A stretch of 41,685 nt of DNA from Phocaeicola massiliensis B84634 = Timone 84634 = DSM 17679 = JCM 13223 (lineage in GTDB: Bacteria > Bacteroidota > Bacteroidia > Bacteroidales > Bacteroidaceae), in the NCBI RefSeq assembly GCF_000382445.1, contig NZ_KB905472.1, positions 2,769,503-2,811,187 on the forward strand, given 5' to 3'. The notes beneath the pieces were generated by a model. That model worked only from the letters and a program-made list of their open reading frames with translations. It did not search any database and was not told where the DNA came from. Every line of letters begins with the position of its first letter. Positions within the stretch are counted from its first letter, which is position 1. The translations under genes were made by a program, and so were the position numbers. This document shows positions 7,897 to 16,114 of this stretch, one piece after another.

Positions 7897-9162
7897 ATGC
7901 CCAAAGCCATGAACAAGATATTAATCATTATACAGCGTGAATTTCTGAACCGAGTAAGTAAGAAATCATTTATTCTTCTTACCATCCTGATGCCGTTCAT
8001 CTTTGCAGCTCTCATTTTTGTTCCTGCACTGCTGTCGACGGTGAAAAGCGATGAAGTTAAACAAGTAGTAATCATTGACCACACACAAAAGTACATCGGA
8101 CAATTCAAGGATGATGAATCTTATCATTTCATCGCCGGACAAGAAATGTTGCCCGAATACCGAAGTGATACTACCCGCATAGACGCCGTAGTGGAAATTA
8201 CCGAAGACCTGATTCAAAATCCCACAGCAGCCGCCATCTATTCGCGCAAAGAAGTGACTAAGGGTTTGTTGTCATTGGTAAACAATACGCTGAATGAACA
8301 AATCAGACACGATAAACTGACAAGTTACAATATCCCCGAATTACAAAATATCATGCAGGATTTTGATAAGAGATACAGTGCACGTACCATCAAATGGAGT
8401 GAAGACGGCAGTGCAAACGAATCAAATGCCGGCATTGCGGTAGCCGTTGGTATGATACTTACCTTCCTTATCTATATGTTCGTTATGTCTTATGGAGGCA
8501 TGGTGATGCAGAGTGTCATGGAAGAAAAGACAAGCCGCATTGTCGAGTTAATGGTATCATCGGTCAAGCCGCTTCAACTGATGCTTGGCAAGATTATCGG
8601 TATCGGTCTGGTAGGCATTACCCAACTGCTGATATGGGGTATTCTGCTTGTTGTACTTTTGGGTATCGCCGACAATACTTTCGGTGGAGATGCAGCCATT
8701 CTAAAAGGTGCCGAAGGCATGATTAGTGCCTTACAAAACCTGAATCTGCTGAAACTCGGAACCCTCTTTACCCTGAATTTCATCGGCGGATTCCTGATTT
8801 ATGCCTCCATCTTTGCTGCTATCGGAGCCTCTATCAATGCCATGGAAGATTCGCAACAGTTTATGACTCCCATTATGATACTGATGGTGTTCTCCCTTTA
8901 CGCCGGTATCTATAGTGGCGACAACCCGGACGGTCCGCTGGCTTTCTGGTGTTCTCTCATCCCATTTACCTCGCCTATCGTCATGATGGTACGTGTTCCG
9001 CTGGATGCACCGACCTGGCAAATTATTCTTTCGCTTTGCCTGCTCTATGCCTCAGCACTTGCACTCATCTGGATTTCAGGAAAAATATATCGTGTAGGTA
9101 TCCTGATGTATGGCAAAAAGCCGACACTAAAAGAGATGATTAAATGGATTTCTTATAAATAG
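7897..9162 (+). CDS. ABC-2 type permease (NatB-like)
   Basis: The 421-residue integral membrane protein has the ABC-2 exporter layout: one N-terminal helix (about 25-47), a long extracytoplasmic domain (about 50-180), then five or so helices (about 183-405). EEKTSRIVELMVSSVKPLQLMLGK, interrupted only by short variations, is the usual coupling region of NatB-type permeases. The start codon directly follows the ATPase stop. An alternative ATG at 7909 (MNKILIII) would also be plausible. It is the last gene of the operon, followed by repeat copy A, which may also terminate transcription. Confidence 0.87.
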   Translation: MPKAMNKILIIIQREFLNRVSKKSFILLTILMPFIFAALIFVPALLSTVKSDEVKQVVIIDHTQKYIGQFKDDESYHFIAGQEMLPEYRSDTTRIDAVVEITEDLIQNPTAAAIYSRKEVTKGLLSLVNNTLNEQIRHDKLTSYNIPELQNIMQDFDKRYSARTIKWSEDGSANESNAGIAVAVGMILTFLIYMFVMSYGGMVMQSVMEEKTSRIVELMVSSVKPLQLMLGKIIGIGLVGITQLLIWGILLVVLLGIADNTFGGDAAILKGAEGMISALQNLNLLKLGTLFTLNFIGGFLIYASIFAAIGASINAMEDSQQFMTPIMILMVFSLYAGIYSGDNPDGPLAFWCSLIPFTSPIVMMVRVPLDAPTWQIILSLCLLYASALALIWISGKIYRVGILMYGKKPTLKEMIKWISYK

Positions 9163-9203
9163 ATTAATTCACTCTAGCCCTATCGGGCACTCTCACAAGA
9201 AAC

Positions 9204-9379
9204 GGGGGTGTGTCAAAACTAAACCGGTCTATCAAACCTCAACTGTAGGGGCAAGGTTTACCTGCCCGAACCAACGGTCACAACCTTGGAAGTAATACAC
9301 CAAGCAAACTGTTTTCGGACGAACGAACCTCGCTCCTACTAGCCAAATGACAGCATCATCAACGTTTAGACACAACCCC
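9204..9379 (+). repeat. 176-bp nested palindromic repeat, copy A
   Basis: This segment aligns end to end with the reverse complement of 13722-13897, which has the same length. Shared blocks include GCCCGAACCAACGGTCAC, GTAATACAC and CGAACCTCGC. The ends are inverted (GGGTGTGTC at the left, GACACAACCC at the right). Internal arms GTAGGGGCAAGG and CGCTCCTAC flank a central spacer, giving a structure that can fold into nested hairpins. No ORF is present. It fills the junction between the convergent permease and hexosaminidase genes. It may be a non-autonomous mobile or REP-like element that also acts as a terminator. Confidence 0.8.
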
Positions 9380-9388
9380 ACTTTTTTA

Positions 9389-10990
9389 TTACTTCCACTC
9401 ACCCAATTGAATACCCAGCTTTTCCCAATGCCCGATAAATGAATTCAACGAGTTACGGAAACGATCAAAATCCTTATTGGATGGATTTGTCCAACCCACT
9501 TCGGCATATGCAGCAAGACGCGGATAAATCTTTTTATTCATACTTTCAACCGTAGGAATAAATTCACCCCACATTTGGCAACCGATACCCAACACTTTAC
9601 TTTGCTGAGCCTCTGTCAGTCCCTCAGGAATCGGATTGAATTCATACGATTTTTGCAAAGGAATAGATTCATAATCATAGTCCAGATAAGTATATATATG
9701 ATAAGAGTTAACGATATCATATCCTTTCTCAATAGTTTCTTTAATCAATTCAGGCTCCCCTTTCCAGAAATGAACAATTGTGCCAGGAGCCAATTGCTGT
9801 TGTGAAGCACCACTTCCGTCTCTTTGATAATCATTTACCTGAGCTCCCGTAATTTCATTCCATCCCATCATGTGACGGTTTTTAGAAGCCAAGAAATTAG
9901 AAATGTTATTTGTAAAAAAGACCTGCAAGCCACCCGGTGAAGTTATCTTGTTCTGCTTCATATAATTGCGTACCATCGGTGATTCCTTCCAAGCATTATA
10001 TCGTAATTCATCTCCACCGATATGAATAACCGGAGAAGGGAATAATGCAATTACTTCCTCCAATACATCTTCCTGAAATTGGATAACACGAGGATCAGCC
10101 ACATTATAAGCATTGTAATGTACCCCAAAGTTACAAGGCACCTTAATCTGCTTTCCGGTAGTTCCCAACCATGGATAAGAAGCAATAGCAGCACTGGCAT
10201 GTCCCGGCATCTCTATTTCAGGAACAATCATAATATGGCGTTTGGCAGCATAATCCACTACCTCTTTGATATCATCCTGAGTATAAAAACCACCATGAGG
10301 CTTGCCATCAAACACATTGCTGTGGAAATGGTTAATCTCTGAAGAGTCACGGAAAGCACCGACCTCTGTCAATTTCGGATATTTCTTGATTTCAATACGC
10401 CATCCCTGATCATCTGTCAAATGCCAATGAAATACGTTCATCTTCAGTTCTGCCATTCTATCCAACAGATTGAGGACAACTTCTTTACCTTTGAAATACC
10501 GACCTTCATCCAACATGAAAGCACGCCAGGAAAAAGCCGGATAATCCGTCACCAAAGCTTTTTGAACTGTCAGGCGTCCTTCTCTTTCTTTAATAATCTG
10601 GCGCAAAGTCTGCACACCGTTAAACACTCCTTCGGGAGTAGAAGCCTTAATTGTAATCCGGCTTCCGGCAGCTTCCAATACATATCCACCTTTTTTATCA
10701 GGTAAAACGGTCGAATCCAATAAAAGAATAACATCTCCTTTGTCTTTCCCTTCCTCCAAAGTGACTTCCACTGCAAAATCATTCTTCAAATAGGAAGCCA
10801 GCAACAAAGCCTCATTAGACAATTCATTAGAATAAACAACCATCGGCTTATCCTTCAACTTCACAAAGCCCTGAACATAATTAATCTCTTGCGGCTGAGG
10901 AAGCACGGCATACGCTTCTATCGGCGGCTGTTCACAGGAGCTACACACAACAATGCACAACAAAACGACAATAAGTGATTTGAGTTTCAT
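9389..10990 (-). CDS. Beta-N-acetylhexosaminidase lipoprotein, GH20
   Basis: The enzyme is exported and removes terminal GlcNAc/GalNAc from glycans such as host glycoproteins or chitooligosaccharides. I prefer the start at 10990 (533 residues) because it gives a normal lipoprotein signal ending in CSSC. A start at 11017 would add an odd hydrophobic extension. A GH20b-like N-terminal domain (about 30-155) precedes the catalytic barrel. Within the barrel WHLTDDQGWR (about residue 190 of the mature frame) and HIGGDE, carrying the catalytic Asp-Glu pair, are intact. The length fits single-catalytic-domain Bacteroides enzymes without extra C-terminal modules. It follows the thioredoxin-like gene by about 40 nt on the same strand. 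No SusCD pair adjoins it, so it is not part of a visible PUL. Confidence 0.92.
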   Translation of the reverse strand: MKLKSLIVVLLCIVVCSSCEQPPIEAYAVLPQPQEINYVQGFVKLKDKPMVVYSNELSNEALLLASYLKNDFAVEVTLEEGKDKGDVILLLDSTVLPDKKGGYVLEAAGSRITIKASTPEGVFNGVQTLRQIIKEREGRLTVQKALVTDYPAFSWRAFMLDEGRYFKGKEVVLNLLDRMAELKMNVFHWHLTDDQGWRIEIKKYPKLTEVGAFRDSSEINHFHSNVFDGKPHGGFYTQDDIKEVVDYAAKRHIMIVPEIEMPGHASAAIASYPWLGTTGKQIKVPCNFGVHYNAYNVADPRVIQFQEDVLEEVIALFPSPVIHIGGDELRYNAWKESPMVRNYMKQNKITSPGGLQVFFTNNISNFLASKNRHMMGWNEITGAQVNDYQRDGSGASQQQLAPGTIVHFWKGEPELIKETIEKGYDIVNSYHIYTYLDYDYESIPLQKSYEFNPIPEGLTEAQQSKVLGIGCQMWGEFIPTVESMNKKIYPRLAAYAEVGWTNPSNKDFDRFRNSLNSFIGHWEKLGIQLGEWK

Positions 10991-11030
10991 AAGTATTAGA
11001 ATTAAAATTAGTTTCAATAATAGCTTTTGA

Positions 11031-11525
11031 CTACTTCAACGCTTCTTCAATGGTATTCATCAAATGATTAAACTCCTCTTTTTCATATCCAATAGAAGTA
11101 TAGATTGCTTCTCCTTCCTTATTAAACAAATACGTACGAGGGATAGATTTTTCTGCAAAAAGTGAAAAAACTTCCCGCTTAGGGTCAGGATACAACGGGA
11201 AAGTAAATTTCTTACGCTCATTATAAGCCTTCAGTTGTTCATCCGTATGTTCGCGACCAATCACCAACAATACAAAGTCTTTATTATCTTTATATTTAGG
11301 CCAAAGCATCTTTTGTACTTCTGCAAGTTCCAACTGGCATGGGCCGCACCAAGTGGCAAATAAACTGACCAATACCACCTTACCCTTTAAATCGGCAGAT
11401 GAAACATCTCCATAGACTGATGATTTCAACTGAAAATCAGGTAACTTATCTCCCTTCTTCAATTCCTGTGCATGCATTGCAAAGCTAGCGCATAACAACA
11501 TCAATAATAATCCTAACTTTTTCAT
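11031..11525 (-). CDS. Exported TlpA-like thioredoxin-fold protein
   Basis: This is a periplasmic redox protein of about 164 residues (start at 11525; 11531 is an alternative ATG two codons earlier). A signal peptide ends around HAQ (residues 18-20). It is followed by the alkyl hydroperoxide reductase/TlpA fold with the redox-active motif WCGPC in LFATWCGPCQLE, and the cis-Pro in KSIPRTYL. Such proteins reduce disulfides of exported proteins or hold reductase roles in the periplasm; the substrate is unknown. It is the first gene of a unit with the hexosaminidase and diverges from yaaA. Confidence 0.88.
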   Translation of the reverse strand: MKKLGLLLMLLCASFAMHAQELKKGDKLPDFQLKSSVYGDVSSADLKGKVVLVSLFATWCGPCQLELAEVQKMLWPKYKDNKDFVLLVIGREHTDEQLKAYNERKKFTFPLYPDPKREVFSLFAEKSIPRTYLFNKEGEAIYTSIGYEKEEFNHLMNTIEEALK

Positions 11526-11565
11526 TTTCATAATTCTGAATATTTAATTTACGATATAATGAAGA

Positions 11566-11573
11566 CAAATATA
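11566..11573 (-). promoter_or_regulatory. Promoter -7 element of the thioredoxin-like/hexosaminidase unit
   Basis: TATATTTG on the minus strand, a perfect TAnnTTTG, lies 41 nt upstream of the preferred start codon. It nearly abuts the opposite element at 11585-11592, so the two polymerases would compete for the same site. Confidence 0.55.
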
Positions 11574-11584
11574 TCTGTTTTTCC

Positions 11585-11592
11585 TATATTTG
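11585..11592 (+). promoter_or_regulatory. yaaA promoter -7 element
   Basis: TATATTTG, a perfect TAnnTTTG, lies 27 nt before the yaaA start. It is divergent from, and only 12 nt away from, the minus-strand element at 11566-11573. Confidence 0.55.
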
Positions 11593-11618
11593 CCGACTGA
11601 AATATCATTTTTTAGCCT

Positions 11619-12386
11619 ATGATGACTTTTATTTCGTGTGCCAAGACAATGACGGATCATTCTAAAGTAGAAGTCCCTACCACCGGCACACCACAATTTC
11701 AAGCTGAAGCCATTCAGCACGCACTTGGTATGTCCAGGTTCTCTGCCGAAGAACTAGAACGCCTGTTACGGGTAAACAGTAAAATAGCAGCCGAAAATTA
11801 TCTCCGGTTTCAAGATTTCTGTTCGGAAGCAAACAAAGCTCTTCCTGCCTTGTTAGCCTATACAGGCATAGTATTCAAACGTATCTGTCCTCAAGACTTT
11901 ACAGCAGAAGATTTTCAATACGTACAAGATCATCTGCGTATCACTTCCTTTTTATATGGATTACTTCGTCCGCTTGACCTGATAAAGAATTATAGATTGG
12001 AAGGAGATGTCAGACTGCCAGAACATGAAGGAATATCTATGTTTGATTATTGGAAACCAATATTGACGGATGAGTTCATCAAATCCATCAAAGCACAAGG
12101 AGGCACATTGGTCAACCTTGCCAGCAACGAAATGAAAGACCTTTTCGACTGGAAACGTATAGAACAACAGGTACGCGTAATTACACCCGAATTTCAGGTT
12201 TGGAAAAAAGGGAAATTAACGACTGTCGTTATTTATACTAAAATGTGTAGAGGAGAAATGACACGCTATATCATCAAAAACCGCATTGAAAAGCCTGAAG
12301 AGCTAAAAAGCTTCAACTGGGAAGGATTCTGCTTTGATGCAGAACACAGCACTGAATCGCAGTACCTTTTTAGCCTTCTTTCATAA
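11619..12386 (+). CDS. yaaA: Peroxide stress protein YaaA (DUF328 family)
   Basis: The 255-residue cytoplasmic protein matches the YaaA/UPF0246 family. It has the N-terminal MTFISCAKTM (family: L-SPAKT), then LLAYTGIVFKRI, the conserved YGLLRPLDLIKNYRLEG block, and NLASNEMKDL. In E. coli YaaA lowers free intracellular iron and limits Fenton damage during peroxide stress. The same role is inferred here. The start ATG at 11619 is immediately followed by a second ATG. It shares a divergent promoter region with an exported thioredoxin-like gene. It is probably monocistronic, with about 100 nt before ompA. Confidence 0.9.
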   Translation: MMTFISCAKTMTDHSKVEVPTTGTPQFQAEAIQHALGMSRFSAEELERLLRVNSKIAAENYLRFQDFCSEANKALPALLAYTGIVFKRICPQDFTAEDFQYVQDHLRITSFLYGLLRPLDLIKNYRLEGDVRLPEHEGISMFDYWKPILTDEFIKSIKAQGGTLVNLASNEMKDLFDWKRIEQQVRVITPEFQVWKKGKLTTVVIYTKMCRGEMTRYIIKNRIEKPEELKSFNWEGFCFDAEHSTESQYLFSLLS

Positions 12387-12487
12387 AAAAATATTAAATA
12401 TTCAAGCTGCACAAACTTTTTTTCAACGCTCATGTTATTTAGTTGAAATTGGGAAGATATACCTAAACAATAATTTAACTAATAGAA

Positions 12488-13693
12488 ATGAGTATGAAAA
12501 AATTAATGTTTGCACTGGCAATTGCCAGTATCAGTTCTGCAACGTTCGCGCAGCAGAGCAACAAATCACAAAATGCTATCGTCAGCGAAAGCGTAGATGT
12601 TATGGAGGTTCCGGTAGATAAGTACAAAGTGGAAACCAATCGTTTTTTTGATAATTGGTTCTTCTCTGTAGGAGGCGGTGCACAAGTATTATTCGGTGAC
12701 CAATCCGACCTGGGCAAATTCGGCAAACGTATCGCTCCCGCTCTGAATGTGTCTATTGGCAAATGGTTCACTCCCGGATTAGGATTGCGTCTGCAGTATA
12801 GCGGTTTGCAGTCAAAGAGTTTTTCAAGCGAACCTTCTGCATACTCCAAGCCTCATATGCTGAGCGAAGGATACTATCAGGATAAGTTCAACTATATGAA
12901 CTTACATGGTGATATCTTGTTCAACATCAGCAATATGCTTGCCGGTTATAATCCTGACCGTATATATGATGCCGTCCCATTCGTAGGTTTCGGTTTCGCT
13001 CATTCTTATGACAAACCTCACCTTAATTCATTGGCATTCAACTTCGGTTTGATTAATACCTTCCATGTAGCAGATGCATGGGATTTAAACTTGGAGCTTT
13101 ATGGTATGGGAGCTGAAAACAAGTTTGATGGCAAAACTCTGAACAAAGGATTGGACGTTATGTTGGGGGCATCAGTCGGTGTGACCTATAAGTTTCCGCA
13201 AAGAGGTTTCAAACCTGCTCCTGACGTGGATGCAATGATGGCCCTTACAGCATCCCAAATGGATGCTATCAATGCAGCTTTGGCTCAACAAATCGAACAA
13301 AACCGTCAGTTGAAGGCTCAACTTGCAAATACTCCTAACGAAGTTGTTACAGAACAAGTTACCGTCAACCAGCTGACTCCGGTTCCGCAGTCTGTATTCT
13401 TCCAAATTGGTTCTGCTACTCTGCCTCAAAACAGCACAGTCAACTTGCAACAGATTGCCAACTTAGTAAAAGACAATCCGGGCATCAAACTGAAAGTAAC
13501 CGGTTATGCCGACAGCGACACAGGTAGTGCATCATGGAATAAACAATTGAGTGAAGACCGTGCAAATACAGTTGCAAACGAATTGGTTAAACTTGGTGTA
13601 AACAAGAGTAACATGATTATTAGCGGTATGGGCGGTGTTAATACATTGACTCCTCCGGCATTCAACCGTCGTGTAATTATCGAAGCCCAATAA
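12488..13693 (+). CDS. OmpA-family outer membrane protein
   Basis: The 401-residue product has a signal peptide ending at TFAQ (about residue 22), an N-terminal beta-barrel of about 180 residues (about 50-235) with alternating aromatic strands, a Gln-rich helical linker (about 245-285), and a C-terminal OmpA/MotB peptidoglycan-binding domain (about 295-401). The last carries VTGYADSDTG and the conserved NKQLSEDRANTVANEL helix. It anchors the outer membrane to peptidoglycan and resembles the major OmpA proteins of Bacteroides. The start is ATG 12488 (a second ATG is two codons later). It follows yaaA on the same strand and is followed directly by repeat copy B, which probably serves as its terminator. 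Confidence 0.9.
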   Translation: MSMKKLMFALAIASISSATFAQQSNKSQNAIVSESVDVMEVPVDKYKVETNRFFDNWFFSVGGGAQVLFGDQSDLGKFGKRIAPALNVSIGKWFTPGLGLRLQYSGLQSKSFSSEPSAYSKPHMLSEGYYQDKFNYMNLHGDILFNISNMLAGYNPDRIYDAVPFVGFGFAHSYDKPHLNSLAFNFGLINTFHVADAWDLNLELYGMGAENKFDGKTLNKGLDVMLGASVGVTYKFPQRGFKPAPDVDAMMALTASQMDAINAALAQQIEQNRQLKAQLANTPNEVVTEQVTVNQLTPVPQSVFFQIGSATLPQNSTVNLQQIANLVKDNPGIKLKVTGYADSDTGSASWNKQLSEDRANTVANELVKLGVNKSNMIISGMGGVNTLTPPAFNRRVIIEAQ

Positions 13694-13721
13694 TACTCTG
13701 CCTTAAAAAAGGTAAGCCAAA

Positions 13722-13897
13722 GAGGGTGTGCCAAAACGTGGATGATACTGTCATTTTACTAGTAGGGGCGAGGTTCGCTCGCCCGAAAACAACTTGCCTT
13801 GTGTATTACTCCCAAGGTAGTGACCGTTGGTTCGGGCAAGCAAACCCTGCCCCTACTGTTAACAATTTGACAGACCATTTTACTTTTGGCACCCCTC
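13722..13897 (-). repeat. 176-bp nested palindromic repeat, copy B
   Basis: This is the reverse-orientation partner of 9204-9379, of equal length. The outer ends GAGGGTGTGCC and GGCACCCCTC are inverted. Internal arms at 13762-13790 and 13829-13856 (GTAGGGGCGAGG and CCCTGCCCCTAC, with GCCCG/CGGGC) form a second hairpin around a 38-nt spacer. It contains no credible ORF and lies between convergent ompA and mutL, starting 28 nt after the ompA stop and ending 16 nt before the mutL stop. Confidence 0.8.
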
Positions 13898-13913
13898 TTA
13901 TCTTTTATCACAT

Positions 13914-15794
13914 CTATTTAAAAAGCTTTTCCAGTTCATCCTCCTGAAGTACGGACAATACGGTTTTACCGTCAGGAGTATAATTAGGAGTAGCTACAGC
14001 AAACAACCCATCCACCAGGCCATTCATCTCTTCATTCGTCAAAACCTGTCCCGGCACAATAGCCGCAGCTTTGGCCAATGTCAAAGCCAGATTACTCTGT
14101 ACTTCTTCTTTCACTTTACCTCCCTTCTCCATAGCAGTATGAACCATACTCTGAATCAGTTCCACCGGATTTAAACCTTCAATGCCCGAAGGTATGCCGT
14201 TAATGGCATAACTGCCACCTCCCAAATCAGTCAGTTCAAAGCCCAAGTATGACAAATCTTCCATGATTTCCTGCAATACAGGTACTTCCGAAACCGGGAA
14301 TTGTACAATATCAGGAAATAACATGCCCTGCGATGCTCCCTGTCGACGTGTTATCTGTTCCAGGTATTGATCATAAAGAATGCGAATATGTGCCCGTTGC
14401 TGATCGATAATCATCAAACCAGATTTAACGGAAGTAAGAATAAAGCGTCCCTTAAACTGATAATGTTGAGATGATTTCTCTCCCATTGCCGCCTCTTCCG
14501 AATGATCATACAAGGTAGGAGTAACCGGTTGCTCCATTGAAGCTGCCGTAAAATAATCCCCATCATCCGGGTAAGACTTCTGTATATGTTGCGCCGACGA
14601 ATGATGCTCCAAGCCCTCATATAATTGTTCCCAATCACGACTAGGTTTTGAGGAGTAAGAAGAAGGAGGCACAGCAGACGTATTAAAAGGATTGTAATCC
14701 GGATTATAAGTTGTTTTCGGCGGCTGTATTCCGGCATAAGGAGAACTCTCGAATGCAGGGATATCCGGCATACCTTCCGTATCAAAATCAATAGAAGGGA
14801 CAGCATTGAATTTACCTAATGTTTCTTTGACAGCTGCTGCCAATATCTGCCAAATGGCCTGTTCATTTTCAAATTTGATTTCTGTCTTGGTAGGATGAAT
14901 ATTTACGTCAATATTGCCGGGGTCCACATCAAAGTAAATAAAATAAGATACTTGCTCACCCACCGGTATCAGATGCTCGTATGCATCCATAATAGCTTTA
15001 TGGAAATAAGGATGGCGCATATAGCGTCCGTTTACAAAGAAGTATTGACGAGCTCCTTTCTTACGGGCACTTTCCGGCCGACCAACAAAACCCGAAACAC
15101 GTACCATGGTAGTATCCACATCAAGTGACAAAAGATCCTGATTTATTTTCTTTCCAAACACACCCATTATACGTTGACGCAACTGAATGGCAGGGAGATT
15201 AAACAACTCGGCATCATTATGATACAAAGTAAAAGACACATTGGGATTGACCAACGCAATGCGTTCAAACTCAGTCAATATATTACTCAACTCCGTCTGA
15301 TTGGATTTTAGGAATTTACGCCGTGCCGGTACATTAAAAAACAGATTTTTCACACAAAAATTGCTACCCTTAGGACATGATATGGCTTCCTGGCTTTCCA
15401 CCTTAGAACCGGCAATAACCAGTTTGGTGCCCAACTCCTCTCCTTCTACACACGTGCGCAACTCTACTTGTGCCACCGCCGCAATAGAAGCCAAAGCCTC
15501 TCCACGGAATCCCATTGTCCGCAAAGCAAATAAATCAGCCGCTTCCCGTATCTTAGAAGTTGCATGGCGTTCAAAAGACAGACGTGCATCAGTTTCGGAC
15601 ATCCCTTTACCATCGTCTATCACTTGAATAGAACTCTTTCCGGCATCCGTTACCAGTACATCTATATGTTGCGCTCCGGCATCAATGGCATTCTCCACCA
15701 ATTCTTTTATAACAGACGCGGGACGCTGTATCACCTCTCCTGCCGCTATTTGATTAGCAACAGAGTCCGGCAGCAAACGTATGATATCGCTCAT
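13914..15794 (-). CDS. mutL: DNA mismatch repair protein MutL
   Basis: The 626-residue GHKL ATPase couples MutS mismatch recognition to repair. The N-terminal ATPase is intact: [20 protein letters not shown] with Glu31 in the position of the catalytic Glu, DDGKGM at 60-65 and GFRGEAL at 95-101. A low-complexity linker covers about 335-440 and a C-terminal dimerisation domain about 445-626. In that domain the canonical endonuclease motif DQHA-x2-E-x4-E appears as [12 protein letters not shown] (464-475), and the C-terminal CPHGRP motif is replaced by TPDGKT, so metal-dependent nicking is doubtful. It is the last gene of the guaB-to-mutL run, 21 nt after the small membrane-protein gene. Confidence 0.96.
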   Translation of the reverse strand: MSDIIRLLPDSVANQIAAGEVIQRPASVIKELVENAIDAGAQHIDVLVTDAGKSSIQVIDDGKGMSETDARLSFERHATSKIREAADLFALRTMGFRGEALASIAAVAQVELRTCVEGEELGTKLVIAGSKVESQEAISCPKGSNFCVKNLFFNVPARRKFLKSNQTELSNILTEFERIALVNPNVSFTLYHNDAELFNLPAIQLRQRIMGVFGKKINQDLLSLDVDTTMVRVSGFVGRPESARKKGARQYFFVNGRYMRHPYFHKAIMDAYEHLIPVGEQVSYFIYFDVDPGNIDVNIHPTKTEIKFENEQAIWQILAAAVKETLGKFNAVPSIDFDTEGMPDIPAFESSPYAGIQPPKTTYNPDYNPFNTSAVPPSSYSSKPSRDWEQLYEGLEHHSSAQHIQKSYPDDGDYFTAASMEQPVTPTLYDHSEEAAMGEKSSQHYQFKGRFILTSVKSGLMIIDQQRAHIRILYDQYLEQITRRQGASQGMLFPDIVQFPVSEVPVLQEIMEDLSYLGFELTDLGGGSYAINGIPSGIEGLNPVELIQSMVHTAMEKGGKVKEEVQSNLALTLAKAAAIVPGQVLTNEEMNGLVDGLFAVATPNYTPDGKTVLSVLQEDELEKLFK

Positions 15795-15815
15795 AATACA
15801 ACTACGAATGATTCA

Positions 15816-16112
15816 TTAAAAACTTAATTCTCCGGTCACCAGATAGTGCAGGATAAAAAGTAAAATACCAATAGCTATAAACAAAGCCCCATAAGTCAAT
15901 GGCTTGCGTCCACTCTCTTTTCTGCGCTTCAAGTGCTTGGTTCCTTCAATAAACTTTCCACGAATGTCTTCGGGAGAAAACTCTTTCGGAGGAAGCATAC
16001 CCAAGTCACGCTTGGCATTCTCTTCCATCTTCTGCAATTTCTCTTTGCGTTCATCCACATATATGTATTGGTGGTTGAAACGACGAGGTTTTTCCATTTT
16101 AAACATTCCCAT
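15816..16112 (-). CDS. Conserved small membrane protein, function unknown
   Basis: The 98-residue protein has a basic, highly charged cytoplasmic part. The N-terminus contains RRFNHQYIYVDERKEKLQ, the middle has a SPEDIRGKF segment, and a KRRKESGRK stretch leads into one C-terminal transmembrane helix (about 74-92). No enzymatic motif is visible. It starts 2 nt after the stop of the OstA-like gene and precedes mutL by 21 nt, so it is clearly co-transcribed. The position beside an LPS/OMP biogenesis cluster suggests an envelope role, but that is inference. The tight packing and well-formed frame argue that it is real. Confidence 0.75.
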   Translation of the reverse strand: MGMFKMEKPRRFNHQYIYVDERKEKLQKMEENAKRDLGMLPPKEFSPEDIRGKFIEGTKHLKRRKESGRKPLTYGALFIAIGILLFILHYLVTGELSF

Positions 16113-16114
16113 AG

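Noticed and set aside
9389..11017. 542-aa form of the hexosaminidase starting at 11017
   Set aside because: The first nine residues are a hydrophobic AT-rich extension; starting at 10990 gives a standard lipoprotein signal peptide.
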